DNA of 64,000 nucleotides from Desulfitobacterium_A nosdiversum (lineage in GTDB: Bacteria; Bacillota; Desulfitobacteriia; Desulfitobacteriales; Desulfitobacteriaceae): the NCBI RefSeq assembly GCF_049860565.1, contig NZ_CP172056.1:1736001-1800000 (forward strand), written 5' to 3'. The notes beneath the pieces were generated by a model. The model saw nothing but the letters and a program-made list of their open reading frames with translations, was not told the DNA's origin and did not search any database. Within the stretch, counting starts at the first letter, position 1. Every line of letters starts with the position of its first letter. This document shows, piece by piece, positions 1-8,520 of the stretch. The translations under genes and the position numbers were made by a program.

Positions 1-128
1 CGGATGAGGTAATAGGCCTGTATGCTCAGAAAGTTTATAGACTTTTGCACGAGGTTGATCCTGAGAAACTTCAAAAATTTATGAGCAGTTTAAAATATGT
101 TGTTGGTTTTATGAAGACCATTGAATAA
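1..128 (+). CDS. C-terminal end of a probable MarR-type regulator (partial)
   Basis: An open frame enters from the left edge (codons in phase from base 3) and stops with TAA at 126-128, giving about 41 residues that end in GFMKTIE. The fragment is helical and charged and resembles the C-terminal dimerisation helix of MarR-family regulators. Such regulators often sit directly upstream of MATE exporters, as this one does, with 23 bp between the genes. The identity is inferred from context. The DNA-binding domain lies outside the window, so another small regulator cannot be excluded. Confidence 0.45.
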   Translation, partial: DEVIGLYAQKVYRLLHEVDPEKLQKFMSSLKYVVGFMKTIE

Positions 129-151
129 TTACAGAAAGATGTGGAGCTTTT

Positions 152-1513
152 ATGAAAGATTTTGATATCAGAAACGGAAATATCGGCCGTTTGCTTTGGG
201 AATTTTCTTTACCTGCTATTATCGGAATGTTAGTCATGGGATTATACATTATTACGGATCGTATTTTTGTAGGGCAAGGGGTTGGAGCTATTGCCCTTGC
301 CGCAGTTACTGTCGCTCAACCGATTATGACATTGATGATGGCCTTTGGGATGCTCATCGGTGTTGGGGCAACCGCGTTAGCTTCCATCCGTCTTGGAGAA
401 AGGAAAATTCAAGAGGTCGAAAGAATTGCCGGGAATGCAGCGATGCTCTTAATTGTTCTGCCGTCCCTAATTGCCATTATCTATTATAGTTTTTCGGAAC
501 CCATATTAAAGATGCTTGGAGCGAGTCAAGAGGTTTTGCCCTTTGCCAGAGATTACATGCATATCTATATGTTGAGCGCAATCCCCGGGGCCCTCTCACC
601 AGGCTTAAACAACTTTATCCGGGCTCAAGGGAATCCCCGTTTCTCAATGATCACTCAAATCATTGGGGCGGTAGTCAATATTATTTTTAATTACTTTTTC
701 ATTTTTCATTTCGGGTTGGGAATTAAAGGTTCGGCTTTGGCTACGGTTTTAGCGCAAACGATATCCATGCTCTGGGTTTTGAGCTTTTTTATCCATGGAA
801 AAAGTACGGTTAAACTCAAATTCAAGTACTTTAAACCTGAATTTCCACTGATTATGAAGATTTTAGCGATTGGCTTTGCTCCGTTCGGAATGCAATTTGC
901 TACGAGCATCCAGCAGATGATTTTAAATCAAACGTTGAAGTTTTACGGAGGAGATTTAGCATTATCCGCGGTAGGAATTATTATGAGCTCAGCTTTACTC
1001 TTCTTTATGCCGATCATTGGGATCAGTCAGGGAGCTCAGCCGATTATTGGGTATAACTATGGAGCTAAGCTTTATCCTCGTGTTCTGGAGACTGTCAGAA
1101 AGGCGATTTTCTTTGCCAGCCTCTTTGCATTGATCGGTTTCACTGTGATCCGGTTGTTCGCAGTTTCGATTGTCGGATTATTTAGCGCCGGAGATCCTGC
1201 TCTTATGCAATTAGCTGCCCATGCTCTTGTGACGTTTTTTATGCTTTTGCCTATCGTAGGTTTCCAAGTTATTGGAGCCAATTATTTTCAAGCGGTGGGT
1301 AAGCCTATACAATCCACTATCTTAAGCTTATCAAGGCAAGTTCTCTTTTTTATTCCTTTGCTTTTCATTCTTCCTCGATTTTGGGGAATAGAAGGAGTAT
1401 GGAAAACTGCGCCGATTGCAGATATCCTATCGGTTACGCTGACTGGAACCGTTCTCTTCTTTGAATTGAAAAAGATGTCCAAAAAGAATTTGCATACGGA
1501 TAAATTGGAGTAA
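152..1513 (+). CDS. MATE family multidrug/Na+ antiporter
   Basis: This 453-residue integral membrane protein has about twelve hydrophobic segments in two similar halves, the normal size and layout for MATE exporters. The N-terminus (RNGNIGRLLWEFSLPAIIG) is characteristic of the bacterial DinF/NorM-like group. The family exports cationic drugs or metabolites in exchange for Na+ or H+; the substrate cannot be read from sequence. It follows the probable MarR gene by 23 bp, which suggests local repression and substrate induction. The gene ends one base from the convergent phosphatase gene, and I see no clear terminator hairpin between them. Confidence 0.9.
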   Translation: MKDFDIRNGNIGRLLWEFSLPAIIGMLVMGLYIITDRIFVGQGVGAIALAAVTVAQPIMTLMMAFGMLIGVGATALASIRLGERKIQEVERIAGNAAMLLIVLPSLIAIIYYSFSEPILKMLGASQEVLPFARDYMHIYMLSAIPGALSPGLNNFIRAQGNPRFSMITQIIGAVVNIIFNYFFIFHFGLGIKGSALATVLAQTISMLWVLSFFIHGKSTVKLKFKYFKPEFPLIMKILAIGFAPFGMQFATSIQQMILNQTLKFYGGDLALSAVGIIMSSALLFFMPIIGISQGAQPIIGYNYGAKLYPRVLETVRKAIFFASLFALIGFTVIRLFAVSIVGLFSAGDPALMQLAAHALVTFFMLLPIVGFQVIGANYFQAVGKPIQSTILSLSRQVLFFIPLLFILPRFWGIEGVWKTAPIADILSVTLTGTVLFFELKKMSKKNLHTDKLE

Positions 1514-1514
1514 T

Positions 1515-2687
1515 TTAAAAATAGCTGACCTTGATTTTTTTGCCCATCTTCATTAAGCATTGCGATAGTTCCTGGACAAGCCGCATCTTGATGCTGAAAC
1601 CGATCGGAAGAGCGGAATTTTGGTGGGCGGGGTTTACTGCTTGCCCAACATAAAAGTTGATGTCTGTAGCCTCCTCAAACAGCAGCTGGGAGATCAACGA
1701 GGCACCGTCTTTTTTATATTTCCAATCACAATAACAATTATTGTCTTCAAGGTAATTTTGCGCATAGAAAAGCACTTTGTTGATGGTGACGACGCCCTCT
1801 GTTACTAAATCAACGCCTTCGATTTTTGCTGTCGGCGGTATTTCAGGGTCGAGATAGTCGAGCGACTGATTCAGCGATTTGTGGAGAAACTTAGCTGCCA
1901 GTTTTGATGTGGTTCCTCCGCAAACGATGTGTTTTCCCTCTTTTGAGAAAAACAGTGACATCATCTTAGAATCATCGCTAGTACTAACGGGAGGGCCGAT
2001 CAGTAAATTAACCGGTTTGCGCTTTCGTATTTTGATGACGCAGACGGTTGTATCGTCACCCGGCTTGCCCCCGTAGAGCCTGCCGCATTGGTCAAGAAGA
2101 AGAGTTGTCAGTGTTTTAGCCGTAAACTCACGGTTATAAATCTTTTCCATAAACGCAATGATGTCGCTTCTCTGCCAGCTGTAGTTCAACGATTTCCCCA
2201 CTCCCGCATGAACGGCTCCATCGCTCATGGCAATAAAGGAATCATCCTCACAGATCCGAATTCGGGATCGATAGATGGTTTTCCCCTCGATTTCTATCGC
2301 TGTTTCAGGCAAAGGGATGCTTTTTCCATTTCGAAGCAAAATAACATGCGGGTTGTCATACTGAATAATTTCCGCCTCTTTATTGTCAATAATTCGAATA
2401 AGGGTAAAGGTGGAATAAGCCACTTTTCGCACTTCGCAAACAGGCAGTGTTTCCGCGACGGTTAAAACGCATTCCTCAAGGTTCATGGATTGTGCCATCA
2501 TGGTCGATATGATTTTTGAAGTAAGAGTGGAAAGGATGCTAGCTTTTACTCCGCTTCCAAGTCCGTCCGCAAGCACCATGACCACCGAATCATCATTCTG
2601 CCGGACTAACTCGATATGATCGCCGCAAAGCTCTTCGCCATATTTATTCAGGCTATGATAACCGATATCGATACAAAGATTATTCAT
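1515..2687 (-). CDS. SpoIIE/PP2C-type serine phosphatase paired with the hydrogenase sensor
   Basis: The 390-residue protein has a PP2C/SpoIIE phosphatase core in roughly the first 220 residues, with metal-binding aspartate motifs DGLGSG, SDGAVHAG and GDDTTV. A C-terminal domain of about 170 residues is one I do not recognise. There are no membrane segments. The ATG at 2687 is chosen because it lies 10 nt after AAAGGAG and overlaps the end of the upstream hydrogenase-like gene, indicating translational coupling; an in-frame TTG lies two codons upstream. PP2C/SpoIIE partners are known for one class of sensory [FeFe] hydrogenases. It probably converts the redox signal into dephosphorylation of an unidentified protein. 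Confidence 0.85.
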   Translation of the reverse strand: MNNLCIDIGYHSLNKYGEELCGDHIELVRQNDDSVVMVLADGLGSGVKASILSTLTSKIISTMMAQSMNLEECVLTVAETLPVCEVRKVAYSTFTLIRIIDNKEAEIIQYDNPHVILLRNGKSIPLPETAIEIEGKTIYRSRIRICEDDSFIAMSDGAVHAGVGKSLNYSWQRSDIIAFMEKIYNREFTAKTLTTLLLDQCGRLYGGKPGDDTTVCVIKIRKRKPVNLLIGPPVSTSDDSKMMSLFFSKEGKHIVCGGTTSKLAAKFLHKSLNQSLDYLDPEIPPTAKIEGVDLVTEGVVTINKVLFYAQNYLEDNNCYCDWKYKKDGASLISQLLFEEATDINFYVGQAVNPAHQNSALPIGFSIKMRLVQELSQCLMKMGKKIKVSYF

Positions 2688-4356
2688 CGCCAAGCGACTC
2701 CTTTAATTTAGTCAGCGCAATCTTTGTTTCCGCGGTAGTTTCACCAAGCAGCGACGCGATTTCCTGAACGACGCGCATTTGCTTTTCAACGACTTTATCA
2801 GTGATTTCAATGGCGCGTTGATTGATCATGTCCTTTTTGGCGCGTTCTTTTTCCGCGTCAGTTATATCACGCATTATGCCGATTAAGATATGATAGCTTT
2901 TATCGTAGAGCACAGTTTGAACGACATATTTTTCGTATTCAGCAAGATAAAGGTGCTTATCATATTGATTTTCCCCGCTTTCCAGCACTTCCAGGAATAT
3001 CGACGGATCAATTACGCGGACAGCATGTTCGCCAAGGACATCACCGGCATTTTTAATGTTTAAGATTTGTTGAGCCATTGAGTTGAGCTGCTGGATCTCG
3101 AGCGATTCATTCAGCACAATGACTCCATTGGGTGTATTGTTTATGATATTATCGGAAAAGGACTCCGCTTTTTCCTTTAAAAAGGGCAGGCACATGGTAA
3201 GGTCGGCTTTCCCCAAAAGGACGGCGGCAGCTTTTTCACGACAGGAATCATAACCGCAGCTTCCACAGTTTAATTCATGCTCGGGTTTTGTTTTTCCCAT
3301 TTTCTTGAGGACATCCTCAATGGCACTGTCATTCGGCGTATCGCTGTTTAAGCCGATATAATAAATGTCCTTTTTCATTTTTTCAGCGGAAAGCATAGCA
3401 ATATTAAAATCCTTTTTCCCAGCATAACGGTTAACCGTAAGATAGTTTCGCACGGGCGTTCGATGATTTTTGGCCATCGCCGGGCCGCCGATGCAGCTTC
3501 CTTCACAGGCGGACATCTCGATAAAACACTTTTTAAGGTTGCCGTTGATGATATCCTTGATGGCGCGGATGCAGTTTTCGATGCCGTCGACACTCACAAG
3601 CTCATAGTCTGCTGAGTCACAGTCCATTGTACGTAAAATACCGCCGGCAGTCGGGAAAAGACGCGTACGGCTGTTTGCGGATGTGTCCGGTATGGGTTCA
3701 AATGTTATTTTTTCGTCTTCTAGCCACTCGGAAAGTTCCTCAAAGGTCAATACACAGTCGACGGTTCCTAGGTATTGTTCGGCCTCTGACTTCTTCGCAA
3801 TACATGGCCCGATAAATACGGTTTTGGCATTCGGATGCGCTGCTTTGATCCACTCGCAATGGGCTTCCATGGGGGATAGCACATCGGCTAAATAGGCCAG
3901 TGCCTCGGGGTAGTACTTTTGAATCAAAAGGTTTACAGAAGGGCAGCATGACGAAATGATGATGCTTTGATTCCCGGCATAAATAAGCTCCTCATAGCGT
4001 TTTTTTACCAGCGTTGCCCCAAGGGCGGTTTCGGAGACTCCTGAAAATCCGAGCTTTTTCAAAGCTTTTTCCATTGACTTAATGGAGGCTCCGACATAAT
4101 TGGCCACAAAAGATGGAGCGATGCTCGCGTAAATCGGCTGCCCGCTATTGATAAGTGCTTTCACCTTTTCAATGTCATTGCGAATTTCTTTCGCATTTTG
4201 TGGACAAACCATAAAACAATGACCGCAAAGAATGCATTCGTCTTCCACGATATTGGCTTGATGGTTAGAAAAGCGGATCGATTTCACCGGGCAATGGCGG
4301 ATGCATTTATAACAGTTTTTGCAGTTTGATTTTTTGAATTTTATATATTCGGGCAT
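2680..4356 (-). CDS. Sensory-type [FeFe] hydrogenase with ferredoxin, Fe-S and PAS domains
   Basis: This 558-residue soluble protein starts with two 4Fe-4S ferredoxin motifs (Cys at about 12-22 and 41-51). An H-cluster domain follows with SSCCPS (135-140), GPCIAKKSE (183-191) and MSACEGSCIGG (281-291), so all four H-cluster cysteines and the proton-relay cysteine are present. After it come a CxxC-type Fe-S domain (Cys 364, 367, 372, 389), a PAS domain (about 400-500) and a helical tail. Catalytic enzymes have Met where this has Gly183 and Ser282. The layout matches sensory group C hydrogenases and suggests an H2 or redox sensor. The ATG at 4356 follows GAGGGGAGCC, while the longer frame lacks a usable site. 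The gene overlaps rex upstream and the phosphatase downstream. Confidence 0.88.
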   Translation of the reverse strand: MPEYIKFKKSNCKNCYKCIRHCPVKSIRFSNHQANIVEDECILCGHCFMVCPQNAKEIRNDIEKVKALINSGQPIYASIAPSFVANYVGASIKSMEKALKKLGFSGVSETALGATLVKKRYEELIYAGNQSIIISSCCPSVNLLIQKYYPEALAYLADVLSPMEAHCEWIKAAHPNAKTVFIGPCIAKKSEAEQYLGTVDCVLTFEELSEWLEDEKITFEPIPDTSANSRTRLFPTAGGILRTMDCDSADYELVSVDGIENCIRAIKDIINGNLKKCFIEMSACEGSCIGGPAMAKNHRTPVRNYLTVNRYAGKKDFNIAMLSAEKMKKDIYYIGLNSDTPNDSAIEDVLKKMGKTKPEHELNCGSCGYDSCREKAAAVLLGKADLTMCLPFLKEKAESFSDNIINNTPNGVIVLNESLEIQQLNSMAQQILNIKNAGDVLGEHAVRVIDPSIFLEVLESGENQYDKHLYLAEYEKYVVQTVLYDKSYHILIGIMRDITDAEKERAKKDMINQRAIEITDKVVEKQMRVVQEIASLLGETTAETKIALTKLKESLGDE

Positions 4357-5014
4357 TTTGGCTCCCCTCTTTTTTTGCGGAAGATTCATGCATTTTCTGC
4401 GCAAAATGTTTTGATAGCACGGCTAAAGATGCCGCCATGTTTTCATTTTGAATCAAAACGTTATTCGGTACATTTAAGTGTACGGGTGCAAAATTACATA
4501 TCGCGCGTATGCCGCTGTCAATCATTTTATCGCAAACGCTCTGCGCTGCTTCTTTTGGAACGGCAATGACTCCGATATGCACATTCATTCGGGTGCATAG
4601 ATTTTTTAGTTTATCAACAGCTAGAATCGTTTTTCCACCGCGGCTTGTGCCGATAAGATCCTCATTTACGTCGAAGGCGGCAACGATGTCAATGCCGTAA
4701 TCTTTAAAGCTGTCATAGCACATAAGTGCCGTCCCAAGCCTGCCCGAGCCCACGATAACCGCACTGTTGACATTGTCATATCCCAGAAAGTGCTCAATTT
4801 CAGCGATCAGATCGTTAACGACATATCCAGTTTTAGGCCGGCCGCCTGAAGTGACAGCCGCTAAATCCTTTCGGACCTGAACCTGGTTTAATCTTAGTTC
4901 GTCGCTGATAATTGTCGCTGAAATATTGGCTGACCGGCTTAAGGGTGATGTTTTAAGATAATTTAAATAAAGCGGTAAACGCTGCAAAGTTTGTTTCGAA
5001 ATCGATTGATTCAT
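4307..5014 (-). CDS. rex: Rex-family redox-sensing repressor (paralog 1)
   Basis: The 235-residue protein has a winged-helix DNA-binding domain (about 1-80, including LNQVQVRKDLA) followed by a Rossmann domain with GSGRLGTAL near residue 90. This is the Rex layout, in which NADH binding releases DNA. The wing reads GRPKTGY where classical Rex has KRGVGY, so this is a diverged subgroup. The ATG at 5014 lies 10 nt after CGAGG. Its 3' end overlaps the hydrogenase gene by 50 nt, and it starts 16 nt after the glutamate-synthase-like gene. The C-terminal tail beyond about 210 is basic and low in complexity. It probably regulates this operon and the nearby alcohol dehydrogenase. Confidence 0.9.
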   Translation of the reverse strand: MNQSISKQTLQRLPLYLNYLKTSPLSRSANISATIISDELRLNQVQVRKDLAAVTSGGRPKTGYVVNDLIAEIEHFLGYDNVNSAVIVGSGRLGTALMCYDSFKDYGIDIVAAFDVNEDLIGTSRGGKTILAVDKLKNLCTRMNVHIGVIAVPKEAAQSVCDKMIDSGIRAICNFAPVHLNVPNNVLIQNENMAASLAVLSKHFAQKMHESSAKKEGSQNARIYKIQKIKLQKLL

Positions 5015-5030
5015 CGCTGTTTAACCTCGA

Positions 5031-6425
5031 TTACTTTCGATTTTTGAGATATTCATCAATTGCAGCAGCCGAATTTTTGCCGGCGCCCATGGCAAGGATG
5101 ACAGTTGCAGCTCCCGTTACGGCGTCTCCTCCGGCGAATACGCCTTCTCTGGACGTCTGTCCCGTTTTATCATCCGCGACTATTCCTCCAAAGGGCTGCG
5201 TTTTTAACCCCTTTGTCGTTGATTTGAGCAACGGATTTGGGGATGTGCCGATTGACATGATGACGCAGTCCACATCAAGTATAAATTCGCTGCCGTCTTT
5301 GATAACTGGTTTTTTACGTCCCGATTCATCGGGTTCTCCAAGCGTCATTTCAACGCAGCGCATGCCGGAAACAAAATAGTTCTCGTCCGGCAATATCTCG
5401 ACAGGATTTGTGAGCGTCTTAAAAAGGATTCCTTCTTCTTTGGCATGCTCCACTTCTTCGGCGCGCGCCGGCAATTCATTTTCCGAACGCCGATAAACGA
5501 TATATACGGTTTCGGCACCAAGCCTTTTCGCGCACCGTGCGGCGTCCATGGCAACATTCCCGCCGCCGACCACAGCTACTTTTTTGCCTTTTTGAACGGG
5601 AGTAGCGCTATCCTCTTTATAGGCTTTCATCAGATTAACTCTCGTAAGAAACTCGTTTGCGGAGTATACCCCATTTAAGTTTTCGCCTGGAATGCCCATA
5701 AACCTGGGCAGCCCCGCGCCTGATCCAATGAATACTGCCTCATAACCGTCTGCAAACAGCTCATCGACGGACGTGGTTTTCCCAATGACGATGTTTGTTT
5801 TGATTTTGACACCAAGATTTTTTAATCCGTTTATCTCTTTTGCAACAATCGCTTTGGGCAGACGAAATTCCGGAATTCCATAGGTCAGCACACCTCCCGG
5901 GACATGAAGTGCTTCGAATACGGTTACGTCGTAACCTTTCTTGGCGAGATCGCTGGCGCAGGTAAGTCCCGAAGGTCCGGAACCGATTACGGCGACTTTT
6001 TTGCCGTTTTGATTCGGACGATCAGTGGCCTTCGCGTCTCCATTTTGGCTATGCAAGTCGGAGACAAAACGTTCAAGCCTTCCGATCGCAACCGGTTCAC
6101 CCTTTATTCCTCTGACGCAATTTTGTTCGCATTGCGTTTCCTGAGGGCAGACTCTGCCGCAGACTGCAGGAAGTGAACTGGTGGCTGCGATAACTTCATA
6201 TGCTTTTTCGAAATCTTTGAGTTGTATTTTCTGAATAAATGCCGGGATATCAATACAGACGGGGCAGCCGCTGACACAGGGCTTGTTTTTGCAGTTTAAA
6301 CAGCGATTTGCTTCGGATACGGCCTGCTCTTTTGTGTAGCCGAGAGCGACCTCGTCAAAGTTTTTATTTCTGACCTCGGGGTTTTGAGTAGGCATTAGAT
6401 TTTTTTGGGGATCTTTATTAAACAT
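5031..6425 (-). CDS. NfnB/SudA/GltD-like NAD(P)H flavoprotein, large subunit
   Basis: The 464-residue protein resembles the NADPH-dependent glutamate synthase small chain and NfnB. An N-terminal Fe-S domain (CLNCKNKPCVSGCPV near 42-56 and CGRVCPQETQCEQNC near 90-104) should hold two 4Fe-4S clusters. FAD and NAD(P) Rossmann motifs follow (VIGSGPSGLTCASDLA and VVGGGNVAMDAA). No glutaminase or GltB partner is present. Instead, the next gene upstream encodes a ferredoxin-NAD reductase-like small subunit 3 bp away, the arrangement of the bifurcating NfnAB transhydrogenase and of sulfide dehydrogenase SudAB. Which of the two activities applies cannot be settled from sequence. Confidence 0.88.
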   Translation of the reverse strand: MFNKDPQKNLMPTQNPEVRNKNFDEVALGYTKEQAVSEANRCLNCKNKPCVSGCPVCIDIPAFIQKIQLKDFEKAYEVIAATSSLPAVCGRVCPQETQCEQNCVRGIKGEPVAIGRLERFVSDLHSQNGDAKATDRPNQNGKKVAVIGSGPSGLTCASDLAKKGYDVTVFEALHVPGGVLTYGIPEFRLPKAIVAKEINGLKNLGVKIKTNIVIGKTTSVDELFADGYEAVFIGSGAGLPRFMGIPGENLNGVYSANEFLTRVNLMKAYKEDSATPVQKGKKVAVVGGGNVAMDAARCAKRLGAETVYIVYRRSENELPARAEEVEHAKEEGILFKTLTNPVEILPDENYFVSGMRCVEMTLGEPDESGRKKPVIKDGSEFILDVDCVIMSIGTSPNPLLKSTTKGLKTQPFGGIVADDKTGQTSREGVFAGGDAVTGAATVILAMGAGKNSAAAIDEYLKNRK

Positions 6426-6428
6426 GGA

Positions 6429-7268
6429 TTACTGCACCGCCTTTTGAAAAAGATTGCAGATTTTTTCGTAAGAATGCCGTTCAAAGTCACGGTACGTGGC
6501 GGATCGCCGCATTGCCTCGTCAAAGTCAACCAGATGACCGTCAAAATCTGGGCCCTCAACACAGGCGAATTTTGTCTGCCCGCCTACTGTAAGGCGGCAC
6601 CCGCCGCACATCCCCGTTCCGTCGATCATAATCGGGTTCATGCTGACGATGGTTTTAATGCCGTACTCCTTTGTCAGTCTGCAGACGAATTTCATCATGA
6701 TGAGAGGCCCTATGGCGATCACCTCGTCATATTCTTCATCCTCAATAAATTTCTTCAGCGCATCCGTTACAAGACCTTTTTCGCCATAGCTTCCGTCATC
6801 CGTTACGATAATCAGTCTGTCGCTGACGCTTAAAAATTCCTTCTCAAGAATCACAAGATCTCTATTGCGAAAACCGATAACAGTATCGACTGCTGCACCT
6901 TGCATATGCAGCTTTTTTGCGATAGGGTAAGCAATAGCGCAGCCGACTCCGCCGCCCACGACAGCGACTTTCTTTAAGCCATCGATCGAGGAAGACGTGC
7001 CAAGGGGGCCGACAAAATCATGCAGACTGTCGCCTTCTTTGAGCATGCTGAGCGCTTTTGTGGTCGCTCCTACAATCTGAAAAATAATAGTAATAGTACC
7101 ATTTACTCGGTCGTAATCGGATATGGTCAAAGGGATACGTTCTCCTTTATCGTCGACTCTTAAAATGACAAACTGTCCTGGCTCTGCTTTTTTGGCAATC
7201 TCAGGGGCGTTTACAACCATCTTATGAACCGTTGGATTTAATTCCAGTTTTTCGAGAATGGTATACAT
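6429..7268 (-). CDS. NfnA/SudB-like FAD/NAD-binding [2Fe-2S] subunit
   Basis: The 279-residue protein has the ferredoxin-NADP reductase fold seen in dihydroorotate dehydrogenase electron-transfer subunits, SudB and NfnA. An FAD domain comes first, then the NAD-binding motif VVGGGVGCAIAYPIAKKL. A C-terminal cysteine cluster (MCGGCRLTVGGQTKFACVEG) binds 2Fe-2S. The ATG at 7268 follows GGAAAGGGTGAAATGT; an upstream in-frame start lies inside the terminator hairpin and is rejected. It should form a heterodimer with the adjacent large flavoprotein and exchange electrons among NADH, NADPH and ferredoxin. No promoter fits between the terminator and this gene, so transcription probably reads through from the dehydrogenase gene. 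Confidence 0.86.
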   Translation of the reverse strand: MYTILEKLELNPTVHKMVVNAPEIAKKAEPGQFVILRVDDKGERIPLTISDYDRVNGTITIIFQIVGATTKALSMLKEGDSLHDFVGPLGTSSSIDGLKKVAVVGGGVGCAIAYPIAKKLHMQGAAVDTVIGFRNRDLVILEKEFLSVSDRLIIVTDDGSYGEKGLVTDALKKFIEDEEYDEVIAIGPLIMMKFVCRLTKEYGIKTIVSMNPIMIDGTGMCGGCRLTVGGQTKFACVEGPDFDGHLVDFDEAMRRSATYRDFERHSYEKICNLFQKAVQ

Positions 7269-7286
7269 ACATTTCACCCTTTCCTG

Positions 7287-7337
7287 AAAAAAAAGGCGGG
7301 GCTGTTTCATGGCAATCAGTCACTGGACAGCCCCGTC
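7287..7337 (-). terminator. Rho-independent terminator after the alcohol dehydrogenase gene
   Basis: On the minus strand a GC-rich stem (GGGGCTGT pairing with ACAGCCCC, extended by flanking pairs) is followed by eight T residues. It begins a few bases after the dehydrogenase stop codon and ends about 18 nt before the next start codon, so it may act as an attenuator for the downstream operon rather than a full stop. Confidence 0.88.
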
Positions 7338-7344
7338 AGTTGCT

Positions 7345-8520
7345 TTAAAAATCGACTTCGGTTCCGTAATAACAACACGTCAGAAGTTTTTCCATCTCTT
7401 CAGATGTAATTGGCCTTGGATTAGAGCCGGTGCAGGCATCTCCGACTGCCAGCCCGGCGATTTTCGAAACCTTATCCTTAAACTCTGCTTCGTCAATACC
7501 AAACTCTTTCAGTGTTTTAGGGATACCCAACTTGCGGTTATATTCATCAATTTTGTTACACAGTTTTTGAATAAGCTCTGCGTCATCTGCGCCTTTCAGT
7601 CCAGCAAACTTGGCGATATCGGCATAACGGTCCCCGGCATTCTTTGCATTGAATTTTATAACATAGGGGAGATAAATCGCATTTGCACACCCGTGGGGAA
7701 TATGTCCGGTGGAAAACGCCGCCCCCGTTTTATGCGCCATGGAATGGACAATGCCTAAAAGCGCGTTTGTAAATGCCATTCCCGCAAGGCACTGAGCGTA
7801 ATGCATTTGCTCTCTGGCTTTCATGTCGCCGGTATAGGAGTCGGGCAGATAATCAAACACCATTTGGATTGCTTTTAAGGCCAGAGGATCGGTAAAAGGT
7901 GAGTTAAGGGTTGACACAAAGGCTTCGATGGCGTGTGTCAGAGCATCCATTCCGGTATGCGCGGTCAGTTTTGGGGGCATCGTTTCCGCAAGCTCTGGAT
8001 CAATTACAGCGATATCGGGTGTAATGTTGTAGTCGGCCAGCGGGTATTTAATTCCTGTTTTGTAATCGGTGATCACCGAAAACGCGGTTACTTCAGTGGC
8101 AGTGCCCGAAGTTGAAGGAATTGCGAGGAACTTCGCTTTTTGCCGGAGTTCCGGGAAACTAAAAGGTGTGATTAAATCTTCGAAAGAGGTCTCAGGGTAT
8201 TCGTAGAAAGTCCACATCGCTTTTGCAGCGTCGATAGGCGATCCGCCGCCGATGGAAACGATCCAGTCCGGTTCAAAAGCACGCATAGCTTTGGCACCGC
8301 GCATGACCGTCTCAACGGAAGGATCCGGTTCCACATTTTCAAATAACTGAACCTTCATGCCGGCTTGCTCCAAATAGGAAACGGTTTTGCCCAAAAAACC
8401 GAAACGCTTCATGGAACCGCCTCCGACCACGACCATTGCCTTTTTTCCGTTTAAAGTTTTCAGAACTTCTAAAGAACCTTTGCCGTAATACAAATCCCGG
8501 GGTAACGTAAATCTTGCCAT
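7345..8520 (-). CDS. Iron-containing alcohol dehydrogenase
   Basis: The 391-residue protein is a group III (iron-dependent) alcohol dehydrogenase. It has the nucleotide-binding GGGS motifs near residues 33 and 92, and the metal-binding region DALTHAIEAF, with later histidines in MAHKTG and GIPHGCAN-type motifs. It would reduce aldehydes or ketones with NAD(P)H, disposing of reductant. The ATG at 8520 sits 8 nt after GGAGG and is preferred over an in-frame TTG five codons upstream. It stands alone between two terminators, with Rex and LysR genes upstream and a second Rex gene downstream, which suggests redox-controlled expression. Substrate is unknown. Confidence 0.92.
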   Translation of the reverse strand: MARFTLPRDLYYGKGSLEVLKTLNGKKAMVVVGGGSMKRFGFLGKTVSYLEQAGMKVQLFENVEPDPSVETVMRGAKAMRAFEPDWIVSIGGGSPIDAAKAMWTFYEYPETSFEDLITPFSFPELRQKAKFLAIPSTSGTATEVTAFSVITDYKTGIKYPLADYNITPDIAVIDPELAETMPPKLTAHTGMDALTHAIEAFVSTLNSPFTDPLALKAIQMVFDYLPDSYTGDMKAREQMHYAQCLAGMAFTNALLGIVHSMAHKTGAAFSTGHIPHGCANAIYLPYVIKFNAKNAGDRYADIAKFAGLKGADDAELIQKLCNKIDEYNRKLGIPKTLKEFGIDEAEFKDKVSKIAGLAVGDACTGSNPRPITSEEMEKLLTCCYYGTEVDF

